From NCBI RefSeq assembly GCF_033958435.1, contig NC_134137.1:227209501-227273500 (forward strand): 64,000 nucleotides of DNA. The letters run 5' to 3'. The notes below the pieces were generated by a model that was given only the letters and a program-made list of their open reading frames with translations, ran no database searches and was not told where the DNA came from. The stretch comes from Carettochelys insculpta (lineage: Eukaryota; Chordata; Testudines; Carettochelyidae). Both the position numbers and the translations under genes were made by a program. This document shows positions 35,423 to 45,600 of the stretch, in pieces (the stretch's first letter is position 1; every line of letters begins with the position of its first letter).

Positions 35423-36645
35423 GTGGAGAAGGCTGTCCCAGTTTCTGTTTAGATATTGAATATTTTACTGCTTTTTTTGAGTGAAGCCCAAACAATACTG
35501 ATACTTCATATCGGGAGAGGATTTGTAATGTAATGTAAAATATATGCAATTAAAGCAATAACTCTGACTTTCTGTTATTAATTCAGTTTCATTCCCATTG
35601 GAGTGTATGCAGGTGTGGGGAAGCTTGGGGCAGGGGAGCTGGTAGTGTATGAGGGAACTTCAGGAATAGGGGGTGAGGGGTTGGGGAGGTGAAGTAGTCA
35701 GGACAGAGACTAGAGGTATGTGGGGAAGATGCAGGACTAGGCTTTCCTTGCACTGGTAGCACCTTCTTCTTGTGGCACTACATGTCCCAGTCACAGAGCT
35801 GCCTGAGCCCCATCCTGCCCACAGGGCACTTGTCGTAAACATGTGGTGTAGGAAGTGCTGTTGTGTGGTCAGTGTACAGAACTTGCAGAAGCATCACGCA
35901 TTCTCTGAGGACTTGTGGGGCCATTCCCCACTCCCAAGATCTCCGGTCTCTTGGGACCTGGCAATGGCTGCTTTCCTATCTGGAATACTGGATGGATGTG
36001 CAAGAATTCTGTACAGATCTCTCTGCCTCCCTCATGGCAGAGGTTATCTCATTTCTTGGCTGGCTGAGTTCCCTGCTGCCTCCCTGCTCAGGGCTCCAGC
36101 ACATGTTCCCTGCAGCAGAGTTGGGGCAGGAGCTGGGTGTGTGCGTGGGAGCTGTATGAGTCAGGGCAGGGTACAGGAGGAGGGAGAATGTGAGGAAAGA
36201 CCTGGGGCTGGGTTACCTTACCTGCTACGAAGGAGCTGTGGGCCATCTGCGTGCAAGCATAGCTGTAGGGAACCCCCACTCCCCCCCCAGACGTTTTCCC
36301 AGGGGCCTCTGGCAGCAATGCCTAGCACATGAGGTCCCATACAGTGCACTCTCAGCTGGCCCTTGTAACACACCTGCTGTGCTGCTTCCCCTCTCAGCTG
36401 CTTGCACCTGCCAGCACCAGCCTCCAGCAGCAAGAGACAGTGAATCGCTGCTGCTGGGACAGTGCATCGCACGCCCCTCCCCTGAGTGGCTTTTTACACT
36501 GTGATGTCCCACTAGTCATTGAACAGTGCGCCCCAGCCAGCTCTTAAAAAGCATGCCCCAGCAAAGACTGCAGCTGGCTCTTACTGGAGCAGCACAGTGG
36601 GGTGCACCTCCTTATTTTACCTCTGAACATTGTACTTCAGCTGAG
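35423..36645. other. GC-rich intergenic stretch without a gene
   Basis: G-rich then CT-rich DNA with many overlapping chance ORFs on both strands (the longest + ORF at 35772-36332 has no recognisable domain). It may contain hAT interior sequence. Confidence 0.4.
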
Positions 36646-36649
36646 ACCA

Positions 36650-36884
36650 AAACAGCTGCAATAAGAACAGAACTATGACCTCCTGTGAGCTGCATGCTAA
36701 GCCTCGGTTTAATGTAACCCAAAATTGCATTTGCTGTTTTTGTGACAGTATCACATTGTTGACTTACACTGAGGTTGTTTTCTACCACAATTCCCAGACC
36801 CTTCTCAGCAGTGCTGCTGCTAAACCTATTATCCCTCCTTTGGTATTTGTGCATTTGGTTTGTCTTCCCAAATTAGAGCGCCTT
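36650..36884 (-). mobile_element. CR1 LINE fragment (ORF2 thumb region)
   Basis: The - strand shows EKGLGIVVENNLSVSQQCDTVTK-like sequence, the GRDLGVIVD..L..SQQCD block of CR1, without a complete frame. It is ended by the LTR-like element at 36885. Confidence 0.7.
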
Positions 36885-37705
36885 TGTCAAGGCTGATCCC
36901 CACTCTGACACTTTGCGTGCAGAAGGTTGGGGCCCGCAGGAGACCTTAAATATACCTGGCTTAGAAGCTTCTGCTTGCAGTATTTTAAGGTCACAGATTC
37001 CATGACCCTGGGAGATGGCTGCCACCACCCAAGTGAGAAACCCCCACTATGAAACCCAGACAGACGTACTTGTGATGTCTCCCCAAGCTCTTAACCCTTC
37101 CTTAGGAGAGAGCCTGAAACAAAGAGGAAGAAATTATGCTACAATTTGACAGCTGACGTTTCAGTCTTAGGCATACAAACAGACCCTTCTCTAGGACACA
37201 GGAATCAAATCATTGCCTTTAAAAGGTAATTTATTAATAAAACAAAAAGGAACATGTGATAAAGCATACTTGTTTGCTAGGTGCTACAGATCAACTGAAA
37301 AAAACAAGGTAGACAAAAACACAGGTAGACAAAATCCCTGGGATTCAGTTCAAAAGTTACAGTGTACAAGGGAGTACATCAGCCAGCCTAAGAAGTCCTG
37401 TACCAATCCCAAAATAAACAAATAACCCAATCACATCTGAATAAACATTTCCTTTCTACTTACATATCTGTATTCACACATTTTTTGATGCCTGAATATT
37501 TACTGAAATCCTCCAAGTCTGATTCAGACTTAAACCATTCCTGTCTCTCCCTCTCCTCTGCCTACACAAAAGGAAGACTCTCTCAGCAGATAACTGCTTC
37601 AATTCAAAAACCTCCCTCTCTCTTCTCACTGGCTCACCTGACTGCTTGCCAGTGGGAAACCCACTATATCTGGGTTTAACCATTTACAGGCATTCATTCA
37701 TGACA
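36885..37705. mobile_element. LTR-like repeat
   Basis: 821 bp starting tgtcaagg and ending catgaca, i.e. TG...CA with a 5-bp terminal inverted repeat tgtca/tgaca. Text such as 'tgatccccactctgacac' and 'ccaccacccaagtgagaaa' recalls a common turtle LTR repeat. I could not find a matching target duplication, so the boundaries or class may be wrong. Confidence 0.5.
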
Positions 37706-38299
37706 AAGGTGGATTGATCGTTCTGCATGTCCACTGAACGCAGAAGTAGTAGTAAAGCGCTTAATGGATATTAAGAGAAACTTTCCAATTCCAGTAAACT
37801 CTTTCATATCCAGCAACCCCAGGACCAGGAGGTTGCCGAATGTTCAAATATTCCGATTAATAGAGAGCAGCTGTGGGGAGACATGGCAGGGATCAGTGGC
37901 CTTTTAATAAGAAAGTTCAGCTCCTTCTGCCCACCCCCATTGCCAGCTCCCACTCAGCTGCTGCCCTGTTTACCTTGTTGGTGGGGACAGCATAGAGCCA
38001 TTTACAAGGCTTGGAAATGACTATGCCACACTGGGAACCACAGTGGGTGGCGGACAGCAGGAAGGAGAGCAGAGGAGCCCACCAGCTGCACACACACACA
38101 ACACAGAGGGACGGAGGGGAGGTGCTGAGCGGGCTGGCCCCCAAGAAACAGGGCATTGGTCACACACTCAGTTCTGCTCTCCAGCAGAGTAAGGAGAAGC
38201 CATGTCATGGTTCAGGGTTTGCTGGAGTTATGCCAGTTATTTGAGTGTTCCAGCTGATCAAATACTGGATAAAACAGAGTTAACTCTATAAAGATAATT
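37706..38299. other. Intergenic stretch without a gene
   Basis: No exon or repeat recognised; a short CA-run lies near 38090. Confidence 0.4.
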
Positions 38300-38495
38300 A
38301 AGAGCAGAAGCAGGCTTCCAAGGAAGCCTGTGGAATCCCCATCATTGGAGGTTTATAAGAACAGGTTAGACAAACACTTGTCAGGGATGGTCTAGGTTTA
38401 CTTGGCCCTGTCTCATCACAAGGAACTGGACCAAATGACCTCTTGAGGTCATCTAGTCCAGTCCTTATATTTCCATTATTCTGTGCTACATAGTA
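38300..38495 (+). mobile_element. CR1 LINE 3'-end fragment
   Basis: 'tggaggtttataagaacagg', 'cttgtcagggatggtctag' and 'tgacctcttgaggtcatc' are the last codons and 3' UTR of CR1, in + orientation. Confidence 0.75.
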
Positions 38496-38622
38496 CCAGA
38501 ATATAATATATTCACACTACATTGTGATATACAACATGCAGCACCTTCAAGCAAATGGTTGGATGGAGTGTTCCCAATCCACTTTCCTCAGAACTCTCAA
38601 AATCTCCTAAACCAGGGGTGGG

Positions 38623-38963
38623 TAAAATATGGTCCATGGGCTAGATTCAGCCCACACAGTATTTCTATCCAGCCTGTCCAGCTGATCAGACAGCATGCAT
38701 ACTTATAGTGGGCAGCATGTGTTCAGCTCCCCCTTCCCTCCACTTCAACCAAGGACACTCCTGCTAATGTGTAGAATGTCAGGGTGGTGGGTGACTGCTG
38801 AAGTCAGCATGTCCCCTTGCCTGTTCCCCATCTCTGTAGAGCAGTGGTCAGGGAGTGGGATGCACACAGCACAGCCACTCCTATCTGAATTATGAACGGT
38901 GAGTGACTGAGAGGAGCACCTGTCTTGAGATGCAGTGCACTGTTTCTAAGCTTTCATTAGCAG

Positions 38964-39010
<47 letters not shown>

Positions 39011-39432
39011 TCACCCCACCCCACGCCATATACTCCTTCTCTGCAGAGCATGGAAGTGGGGAGACAACAGAGCAGGACAGCTTTCCCTGCCTTAAAAACA
39101 CAGCACATGACATCCCTCTGAAATTTACAAATCAGCAGCCAGCACACACCCACACACACAGTCTGTCACACACCTAGTCTATGCCACACTGTCTCTGTGA
39201 CACACACAGTCACACACACACTATGTCACACAGTCACACAATCTGTATCACAAAGTCTCTGTCTCACACCCACATGCAGGCTCTCTCTCTCCCACACGCA
39301 CACACTTTCTCTCTAGTCCCCAGCCCCTTCTGTCCAAGGATCTGCCCCTTCCAGGGGCTGAAAGCGAGTGCATGGCAATTTACTAGAATTTGTGGAGAGG
39401 CCCCCCTCAGCAAAAATTATTACCCATCCCTT
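38623..39432. mobile_element. Non-autonomous hAT element with internal microsatellites
   Basis: Left end caggggtgggtaaaata, right end in complement aagggatgggtaataat. Flanking octamers tcctaaac (38615-38622) and tccaaaac (39433-39440) match at 7 of 8. The 810-bp interior contains CT and CA microsatellites. Confidence 0.75.
38965..39012. repeat. (CT)n(CA)n compound microsatellite
   Basis: About 32 bp of ct repeats followed by about 16 bp of ca repeats; more scattered CA runs follow to about 39320. Confidence 0.9.
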
Positions 39433-39716
39433 TCCAAAACTATCAAACATATGAGCACAGTTGGAGGTTCAGCAGATCACTAACCTATGGGGTGCTATGC
39501 CTCTGGAGGTACTACATCTCGCGTATGCAAAAAAAAAATGATTATAAAGATCCTTTGACATTTTTGCAAGAGTTAGGAACTTCACTTTAGTGTTTATCAT
39601 GGCCAAATTATAAGAAAATAATACAGTATAATATAAGATACTAAAACATCACAGCTGACAATGACGTTATAGTATTTTGATGCATAACATACCTTTGTAT
39701 TTTTAACAGCATGTGC

Positions 39717-40113
39717 CAGGGGTCTGCAGCCTGCAGCTCCAGAGCCACATGCAGCTCTTTAAGGATTTCTTTGTGGCTCACGACACTATAACTGCAAAGA
39801 GAAAAAAAAAACTCCTGATTATTTTCGATACTTCACTGAACATCTAAAAGCCCAACAATGAACATCTCAAAACAGCAAATGATATGTGACCCCAAAATGT
39901 TAGATAACTCCCCCTTTAATATGTGCAGTACATTGTGGGATATGTGTGCACACTTGTTCATAAAATAGGCGTTACAAAAAAGTATGGTTTGACTTTATTC
40001 ATTAAGGACCATCTTGTACTCACATGCATTGCAGCTCTTGAATTTTTTACCTTTTTTTCCCAAATTCGTAAAAAAAAGACAACCCTTCTTGCTCTTTTGG
40101 TAGCCATCCCCTG
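39717..40113. mobile_element. Non-autonomous hAT element
   Basis: Ends caggggtctgcagcctgcagctc / gggatggctacc-type with final cccctg. Flanks gcatgtgc and gcacaggc (5 of 8). The right third resembles that of 48783-49413 ('tgcattgcagctcttgaa'). Confidence 0.6.
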
Positions 40114-40544
40114 GCACAGGCTAACCATTTAAATCCCTCTTGTAGCTTCAACTAGATGGAGTATTTTCTTCAATTTCTGGGCAAAAACATTTGTGTGCTG
40201 TTGCTATTATTTGTTAAGAAGCTGCTGTGTGATGGCCCATGATTTTCAGTGATGGGTGTAGCGAATCTATGTGTGCTGTAATTTCTGATCATTTCAGATT
40301 TTCAGTATGGTTTGAGATACTTCAGAATGAATATAGCTGTGGTCTTTGTGGGTTGTAGCTCGTTCACACCCGTACTATAAGAATCTTTGATAATGAATTC
40401 CAAGTTGGGACCAGGGGGTGTCTGACTATACTGTCTGCAGATATTTTAATGCACATCATGCTGTGTCAACACATCACTTTTTGTATTATGATGCTACTTA
40501 CTACTATTACAACTATTAAATAAACTTGCAAACCCCTTTGTATA

Positions 40545-40640
40545 ACCTTTATTTCACCAATAGGGAACCTGAAGCATAAAGCGACTTGCCAGAGGTACCA
40601 ATGCTGCAACCCTTACGTGGGTGAGGTACCACTGAAATAA
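40545..40640 (-). repeat. Probable MIR relic
   Basis: 'agggaacctgaagcataaag' and 'cgacttgccagaggta' follow the reversed MIR 3' core pattern (gaaactgaggcac...gacttgcccaagg). Confidence 0.45.
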
Positions 40641-40778
40641 TTCTCCCATTAAGAGATGTGGGCTACAGCTCACATTGTATAATCATAAAACAGTAGAACT
40701 GGAAGGGACCTCAAGAGGTCATCAAGTCCAATCCTCTGCCCTTACAGCAGGACCAAGAACGGCCCAGAGTCTTTAGAC

Positions 40779-41412
40779 CAGTGCTTTCCAAATGGTGTTC
40801 TGCAAAACCCTGAGGTTCCACGAAATGAAAATAAGGGTTCTGCAAGAAAATTCCATTACAAGAGCTGAATCCTGTGCGGCTCACTGTCCTGCCACCACTG
40901 AAACGATAGAACTAAATTTAATTGGTTCAACAGCTGGCAGGGTGGCAGCAGGGATCAAGCCATTAAGCCAACTGAATTTAATGCCATTACTTCAGTGGAA
41001 GCAGGAGAGGAAGGCGCTACCAGAAGGACCACACTCCTCCGGTGGGCATGGCTTAGCTCACCCCCGCCAGCCTTCCTTCCACTGAATGCATCTGGCTGGC
41101 CTGGCTTAGGCTCCCCAGCCAGTGCCACGGATGGGTTAGTCCCAGGGGCCGGTTTGGCACTGAGGAAGGTTAATCCTGGGGATGGGGGGTCAGATTTGGT
41201 GCTTAAAGGTGTTAAGGCTGGGAATGGGGTGGGCAGGTTGTGGGATGGGGGTAAGGCTTGAGGATGGGGTGTGGATTTGGGGGCTGAAGTGGATAAAGCC
41301 TGGAGATGGGGGGTTGGTTTGGGGGCTATGAGGTTAGAGCCTAGGAATGGGGTTCCGCAGAATTCTTTCGAGTTTAAAAGGGTTCCGTGGCCAGATAAAA
41401 TTGGAAACATTG
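40779..41412. mobile_element. Non-autonomous hAT element (first of two at one site)
   Basis: 634 bp from cagtgctttccaaa to ttggaaacattg, flanked by ctttagac (40771-40778) and ctccagac (41413-41420), 6 of 8. The interior has the 'aatttaattggtt' block also found at 27910, and G-rich filler. Confidence 0.75.
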
Positions 41413-41420
41413 CTCCAGAC

Positions 41421-41598
41421 CAGGGGTTCTTAAAAATTTTTGCTCTCACACCTCCCCTGAAAGTGAACTTAATGTTTACACCTCCTGTCCTTCCCCAAAT
41501 TAATCAATGAACCAATCAAGACATAATTAAGATCAATTTTCTGGGCGGCACCTCACCCCTCCCCTGGGGAGGCGCACACCACAGGTTAAGAAGCCCTG
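41421..41598. mobile_element. Non-autonomous hAT element (second of two at one site)
   Basis: 178 bp from caggggttcttaaa to ttaagaagccctg, flanked by ctccagac (41413-41420) and ctctcgat (41599-41606), 5 of 8. It directly abuts the previous element's target duplication. Confidence 0.7.
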
Positions 41599-41789
41599 CT
41601 CTCGATCATCCCTGACGGTGTTTAACTCGCTCTTAGTAATGGAGATTCCACAACCTCCCTCGGGGATTTATTCCTGGGTTTAAACATCCTTACAGGGCGT
41701 TTTTCCTCATGTTCAACCTAAACCTTCCTTGCCGCAGTTTAAGCCCATCGCTCCTTGTCCTAAATGGCCACCCGGGGGATGATGCCAGG

Positions 41790-42620
41790 AACAGCCCCTG
41801 CTGCCCCGTCTCTTGGTCCTAAGCACGTGCACAGGCCTGGGCCCCGGCTGTGATGATGCGCAGCAGAGAGGGGACAGGAATGCTCATTATCTCCCGGCGG
41901 CTCCAGGCTCTGATCTGCCAGCAGCGCCGCCAGCTCCGTCCAGCGTATCCCGGGCCCGGGCCGCGTCCCGCCCGCCTCGGCGGCGGGGAGCCGACACGTG
42001 AGGGAAGTTTCGAACCCGGGTGGTTATACAGAACCGGCGCCTGCGCCGGGAAGGCAGCAAAGCCGGACCGGGCTTGGGGCCCCAGGCGGCAAAGAACTAG
42101 CACCTGCCTCCGACCCTCGGCCCTATCACCACCAGAGCCCGGAGCGCCTCCCAGCCCGGCTGGGCCGCTTCGTAACCATAGCGACCAGCCGCGCCGCTGG
42201 CCAGTACTTCCGGGGCAGAGGGCGCTTCCGCTCCTGCGCAAGGAGGTTTCCAGACATGGCGGCGCCCTCTTCTCCCTTGACCTCTGGCTACCAGCCGGCG
42301 CCCCTGGCTTCGCTGCCGCGGCAGCTGGACCCGGCCGAGTACAATGAGTCCCCGGAGAAGCGCCAGGCCGAGGCGGAGCGTCTGGCGATCCGCGCCCGCC
42401 TCAAGCGCCAGTACCAGCTGCAGCTGCACGACCCGCACGGCCCCGCGATCATCGTGAGTCCGGCCGGGCCGCGCTCGGGGGAGGGACCCGACCGGCGAGG
42501 GGAGGAGGGTGTCCGGCTGCGCTGAGTCCCGGGGGGGCTTCATCTCTGTCGCAGTCACTGGGGAAGCAGATCCCGTCTCCTGGGGCCTGACCCGAGCGAG
42601 CTGAGCCTGGGTGTGACGGG
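41790..42620. promoter_or_regulatory. CpG island and promoter region of NDUFB4
   Basis: Sharply higher G+C and many intact CpGs compared with the flanks, covering the first exon. No TATA box. Candidate sites upstream of the start codon: an ETS/GABP site acttccgg at 42206-42213, a second cttccg at about 42225, and NRF1-like tgcgca at 42235-42240 and ctgcgcc at about 42041. GABP and NRF1 control is usual for respiratory-chain genes; here it is inferred from motifs only. Confidence 0.75.
42256..42453 (+). CDS. NDUFB4: NDUFB4 coding exon 1
   Basis: 66 codons from the ATG at 42256 to the donor atc|gtgagt at 42454. Ends in phase 0. Upstream in-frame sequence is open but shows no similarity to the family, so the conserved-length start is used. 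Confidence 0.95.
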
Positions 42621-45600
42621 GGTGGGGGCAGCTTCCCTCCGCAGTAGTGCCCGTTACGTGGGGTCCTGATTCCCGCCGCTCTCACTGCTGCCCTGAGTTG
42701 TGCGGGGCCGGGCTCTGGCAACGCTACCTTCCAGGCTGCTGGGGGCTGATCGGCAAGTCGTACCAGTCTCCACTTGAGTAGGTTGAGGAGATGGTTTAAG
42801 CCTGTGGTATCCAACCAGTCCACTCAATTGGCCAAATAGCCATAGGCGGCTAGTGTGTTGGGCACTGCAGATCTAAGCACCAGAAGACATCGCACTTTTG
42901 CAAAATGTGTGAGGTTGCACCAGTTTAGCAAAAGAGCTGCCAGACTAATGTAATGTTTTACACCCACTTAATTAAATCAGCATATCACAATGTTAATTGA
43001 ATGGGTGCAAATCTGTGTAGACCATGCCTGAGGCTCTATCAACTGTGCTATTAAAAACAGGCTAGGTGCAACCATGTCAGCCCATACATAGCTGTTATCC
43101 ATTCCTGTTTTAGATTTTGATTCTCCTGAACTGTCAGTCTTCTCTGTCCAACAAAGCCATTAACATTCCTATGCATTTCTGGAGGAGCTGTCCAGGGCCC
43201 CTGTTTTAGGTGAGGTTACTAAGGCCATTGAGTAGTTGTCATGGGCACGTCTCCAGGTCCTCACAGCATTCCACTGGAAGTTAACACATTTGGCAGTGCA
43301 AACATGATCAGAAAATGTACTGGCCTTTTCAAATCTATATGGGAGCAGGGTACCTTGTCCCCAGAATATAAAGTTGCTTTTATAATCCATCTACAAAGAG
43401 AGAAGGGATGTGTATCTACTTGTGACCTTTGTGGACTTTCACTGTTGTTTATAGAAGGGAGGATCCTTGCACAGGTTGCCCTCAAAATGCTCATTTATCA
43501 CCTACTCGACTTGGTTTATCTAGAGTCACATTGTAGCTTTCATGCTGGCTGTGGCACCAGGGACAAGATTTTTTGAAGCTTGACAAATGCAAGAGAAGGC
43601 TTAGGAACAGAACTATGACCTATATGTGGTCTATGTATATATATTTAACTTGACCATGCTGAATTATGAAGTTGTATAGAAATTTTCTTAGAATTGGTTG
43701 CTCAGAGAAGACAAGTGTTGTCATCTGCCTACATGATAGCCAAGTGATGCAGTGTTGGGACTCATTAGAAGCCTTCTCTGTCACCTGTGACACCAAATGA
43801 TGGCCTAAGTTCTCTTTTCTGTTATCTCTTAAGCCATGCCTGTGTTCGCATTCCAGGATTTTAACAGCAGTATGTATATCTGGGTCAGGCTGGATGGGGG
43901 TCTAACCAGTCTTCACTGACTCAGGGCCTGTATCTAGGTCATCAAATAGTAATTAAGAGAGATCCTGTTTGTTGATGAGTGTGCCCTCATAGCACACGTG
44001 CTGATGGACGTTCAACTTATTGTGGACTGCTTCAGTTTCACCATCATCCTGAAAAAGATGTGATACTGGCTGGTACGTGATCTCCAAGTGCCATGATCCC
44101 ATCATCACAACTGACAACACACTCCTCAGCTAACTCTGATGCCTGGGTAGCACATTTTGAGCAACACTATGTTGGATGATGAAATCACTCAGCACCTGGC
44201 AAAGGTCTGCCTGCTATTTTGCAGGCTCAGGTGCAGACTCTAGGGAAAGCATGGAGTCTGCCTCAGAAGGAAAGTACAAGTTTACCTTTCTGTTGTACTT
44301 ACGTGAATCTGTCATGTCAGTAGACCATCTACATCTTTCAGACATCACACAAACAGCTGGAAAGCTTCCAGCTTGGCTGCCTAAGATCCATCTGCAACAT
44401 CAGGTAGCAGGACAGCATCCCCAATATGGAAGTCCTTGAGAGCTGTGAAATTCCTGGCATCAGGAGGATCCTCACCCAGGCTCAACTTCACTTGGTCAAA
44501 CACAGGGTCTGCATGGAGGTTCTTCATATGCTGAAAGCAGTACTCTATAGACAACTGCACATAGAAATCCACTGTGAGGGTCAGCCCATCCTCAGCTATA
44601 AAGACACTTTGAAAGCCAACTTTAGCACATGCAAGGTAGACATTAAAATGTGGGAATTTGTTGTGCCAGATGGAGAGGCCTGTGTCATGAGCATATGTCT
44701 GTTTCCAAGGGATAATGTGTGAGGTCTCTGAAGAAGAGAACACATCATGGCTACGTCTACACGTGCCCCAAACTTCGAAATGGCCATGCAAATGGCCATT
44801 TCGAAGTTTACTAATGAAGCGCTGAAATGCATATTCAGCGCTTCATTAGCACGCGGGCGGCAGCGGCGCTTCGAAATTGACGCGCCTTGCCGCCGCGCGG
44901 CGCGTCCAGACGGGGCTCCTTTTCGAAAGGGCCCCGCCTACTTCGAAGTCCCCTTATTCCCATGAGCTCATGAGCTCCTTTTCGAAAGGGCCCCGCCTAC
45001 TTCGAAGTCCCCTCATTCCCATGAGCTCATTTCGAAGTTTACTAATGAAGCGCTGAAATGCATATTCAGCGCTTCATTAGCACGCGGGCGGCAGCGGCGC
45101 TTCGAAATTGACGCGCCTTGCCGCCGCGCGGCGCGTCCAGACGGGGCTCCTTTTCGAAAGGGCCCCGCCTACTTCGAAGTCCCCTTATTCCCATGAGCTC
45201 ATGAGCTCATGGGAATAAGGGGACTTCGAAGTAGGCGGGGCCCTTTCGAAAAGGAGCCCCGTCTGGACGCGCCGCGCGGCGGCAAGGCGCGTCAATTTCG
45301 AAGCGCCGCTGCCGCCCGCGTGCTAATGAAGCGCTGAATATGCATTTCAGCGCTTCATTAGTAAACTTCGAAATGGCCATTTGCATGGCCATTTCGAAGT
45401 TTGGGGCATGTGTAGACACGGCCCATAAGGCCAACATATCTAACGCTTCCCCTAAAAATTACACTTGTAAGACATGCAAATGCACTTGCAAATTCAGGAT
45501 TAGACTTGCTTGCCCTTGAGAAGCCACAAAATATATAAAACCAGAACTCAAATCAGCACTGGCTGAACACTCATCTGTCACAGTGATAGGAGAATCCATC

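Larger units (their letters stand above)
40680..41770 (-). mobile_element. CR1 LINE 3' end, split by two hAT insertions
   Basis: Left part 40680-40778 (3' UTR, 'ctggaagggacctcaagagg') and right part 41607-41770 ('tggagattccacaacctccc', 'gttcaacctaaaccttcc') are contiguous in other CR1 copies such as 20655-20880. The gap is filled by two adjacent hAT elements. Confidence 0.8.

Noticed and set aside
35772..36332. 186-codon ORF
   Set aside because: No recognisable domain, several overlapping ORFs in other frames, GC-rich repeat-like context, no splice or promoter signal that I could support.
38965..39320. Regular short repeats considered as a CRISPR-like array
   Set aside because: They are dinucleotide microsatellites within a hAT element; there are no spacers and the host is a vertebrate.
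41850..42525. Long ORFs on both strands over the CpG island (up to 175 codons)
   Set aside because: GC-rich sequence lacks stops. Only the NDUFB4 exon 1 frame from 42256 to 42453 has protein similarity; the ORFs run into the intron or use other frames.
44747..45437. Two ORFs (72 and 76 codons) on opposite strands with the same protein sequence
   Set aside because: They are the two arms of the palindromic MITE translated from each side, not genes.
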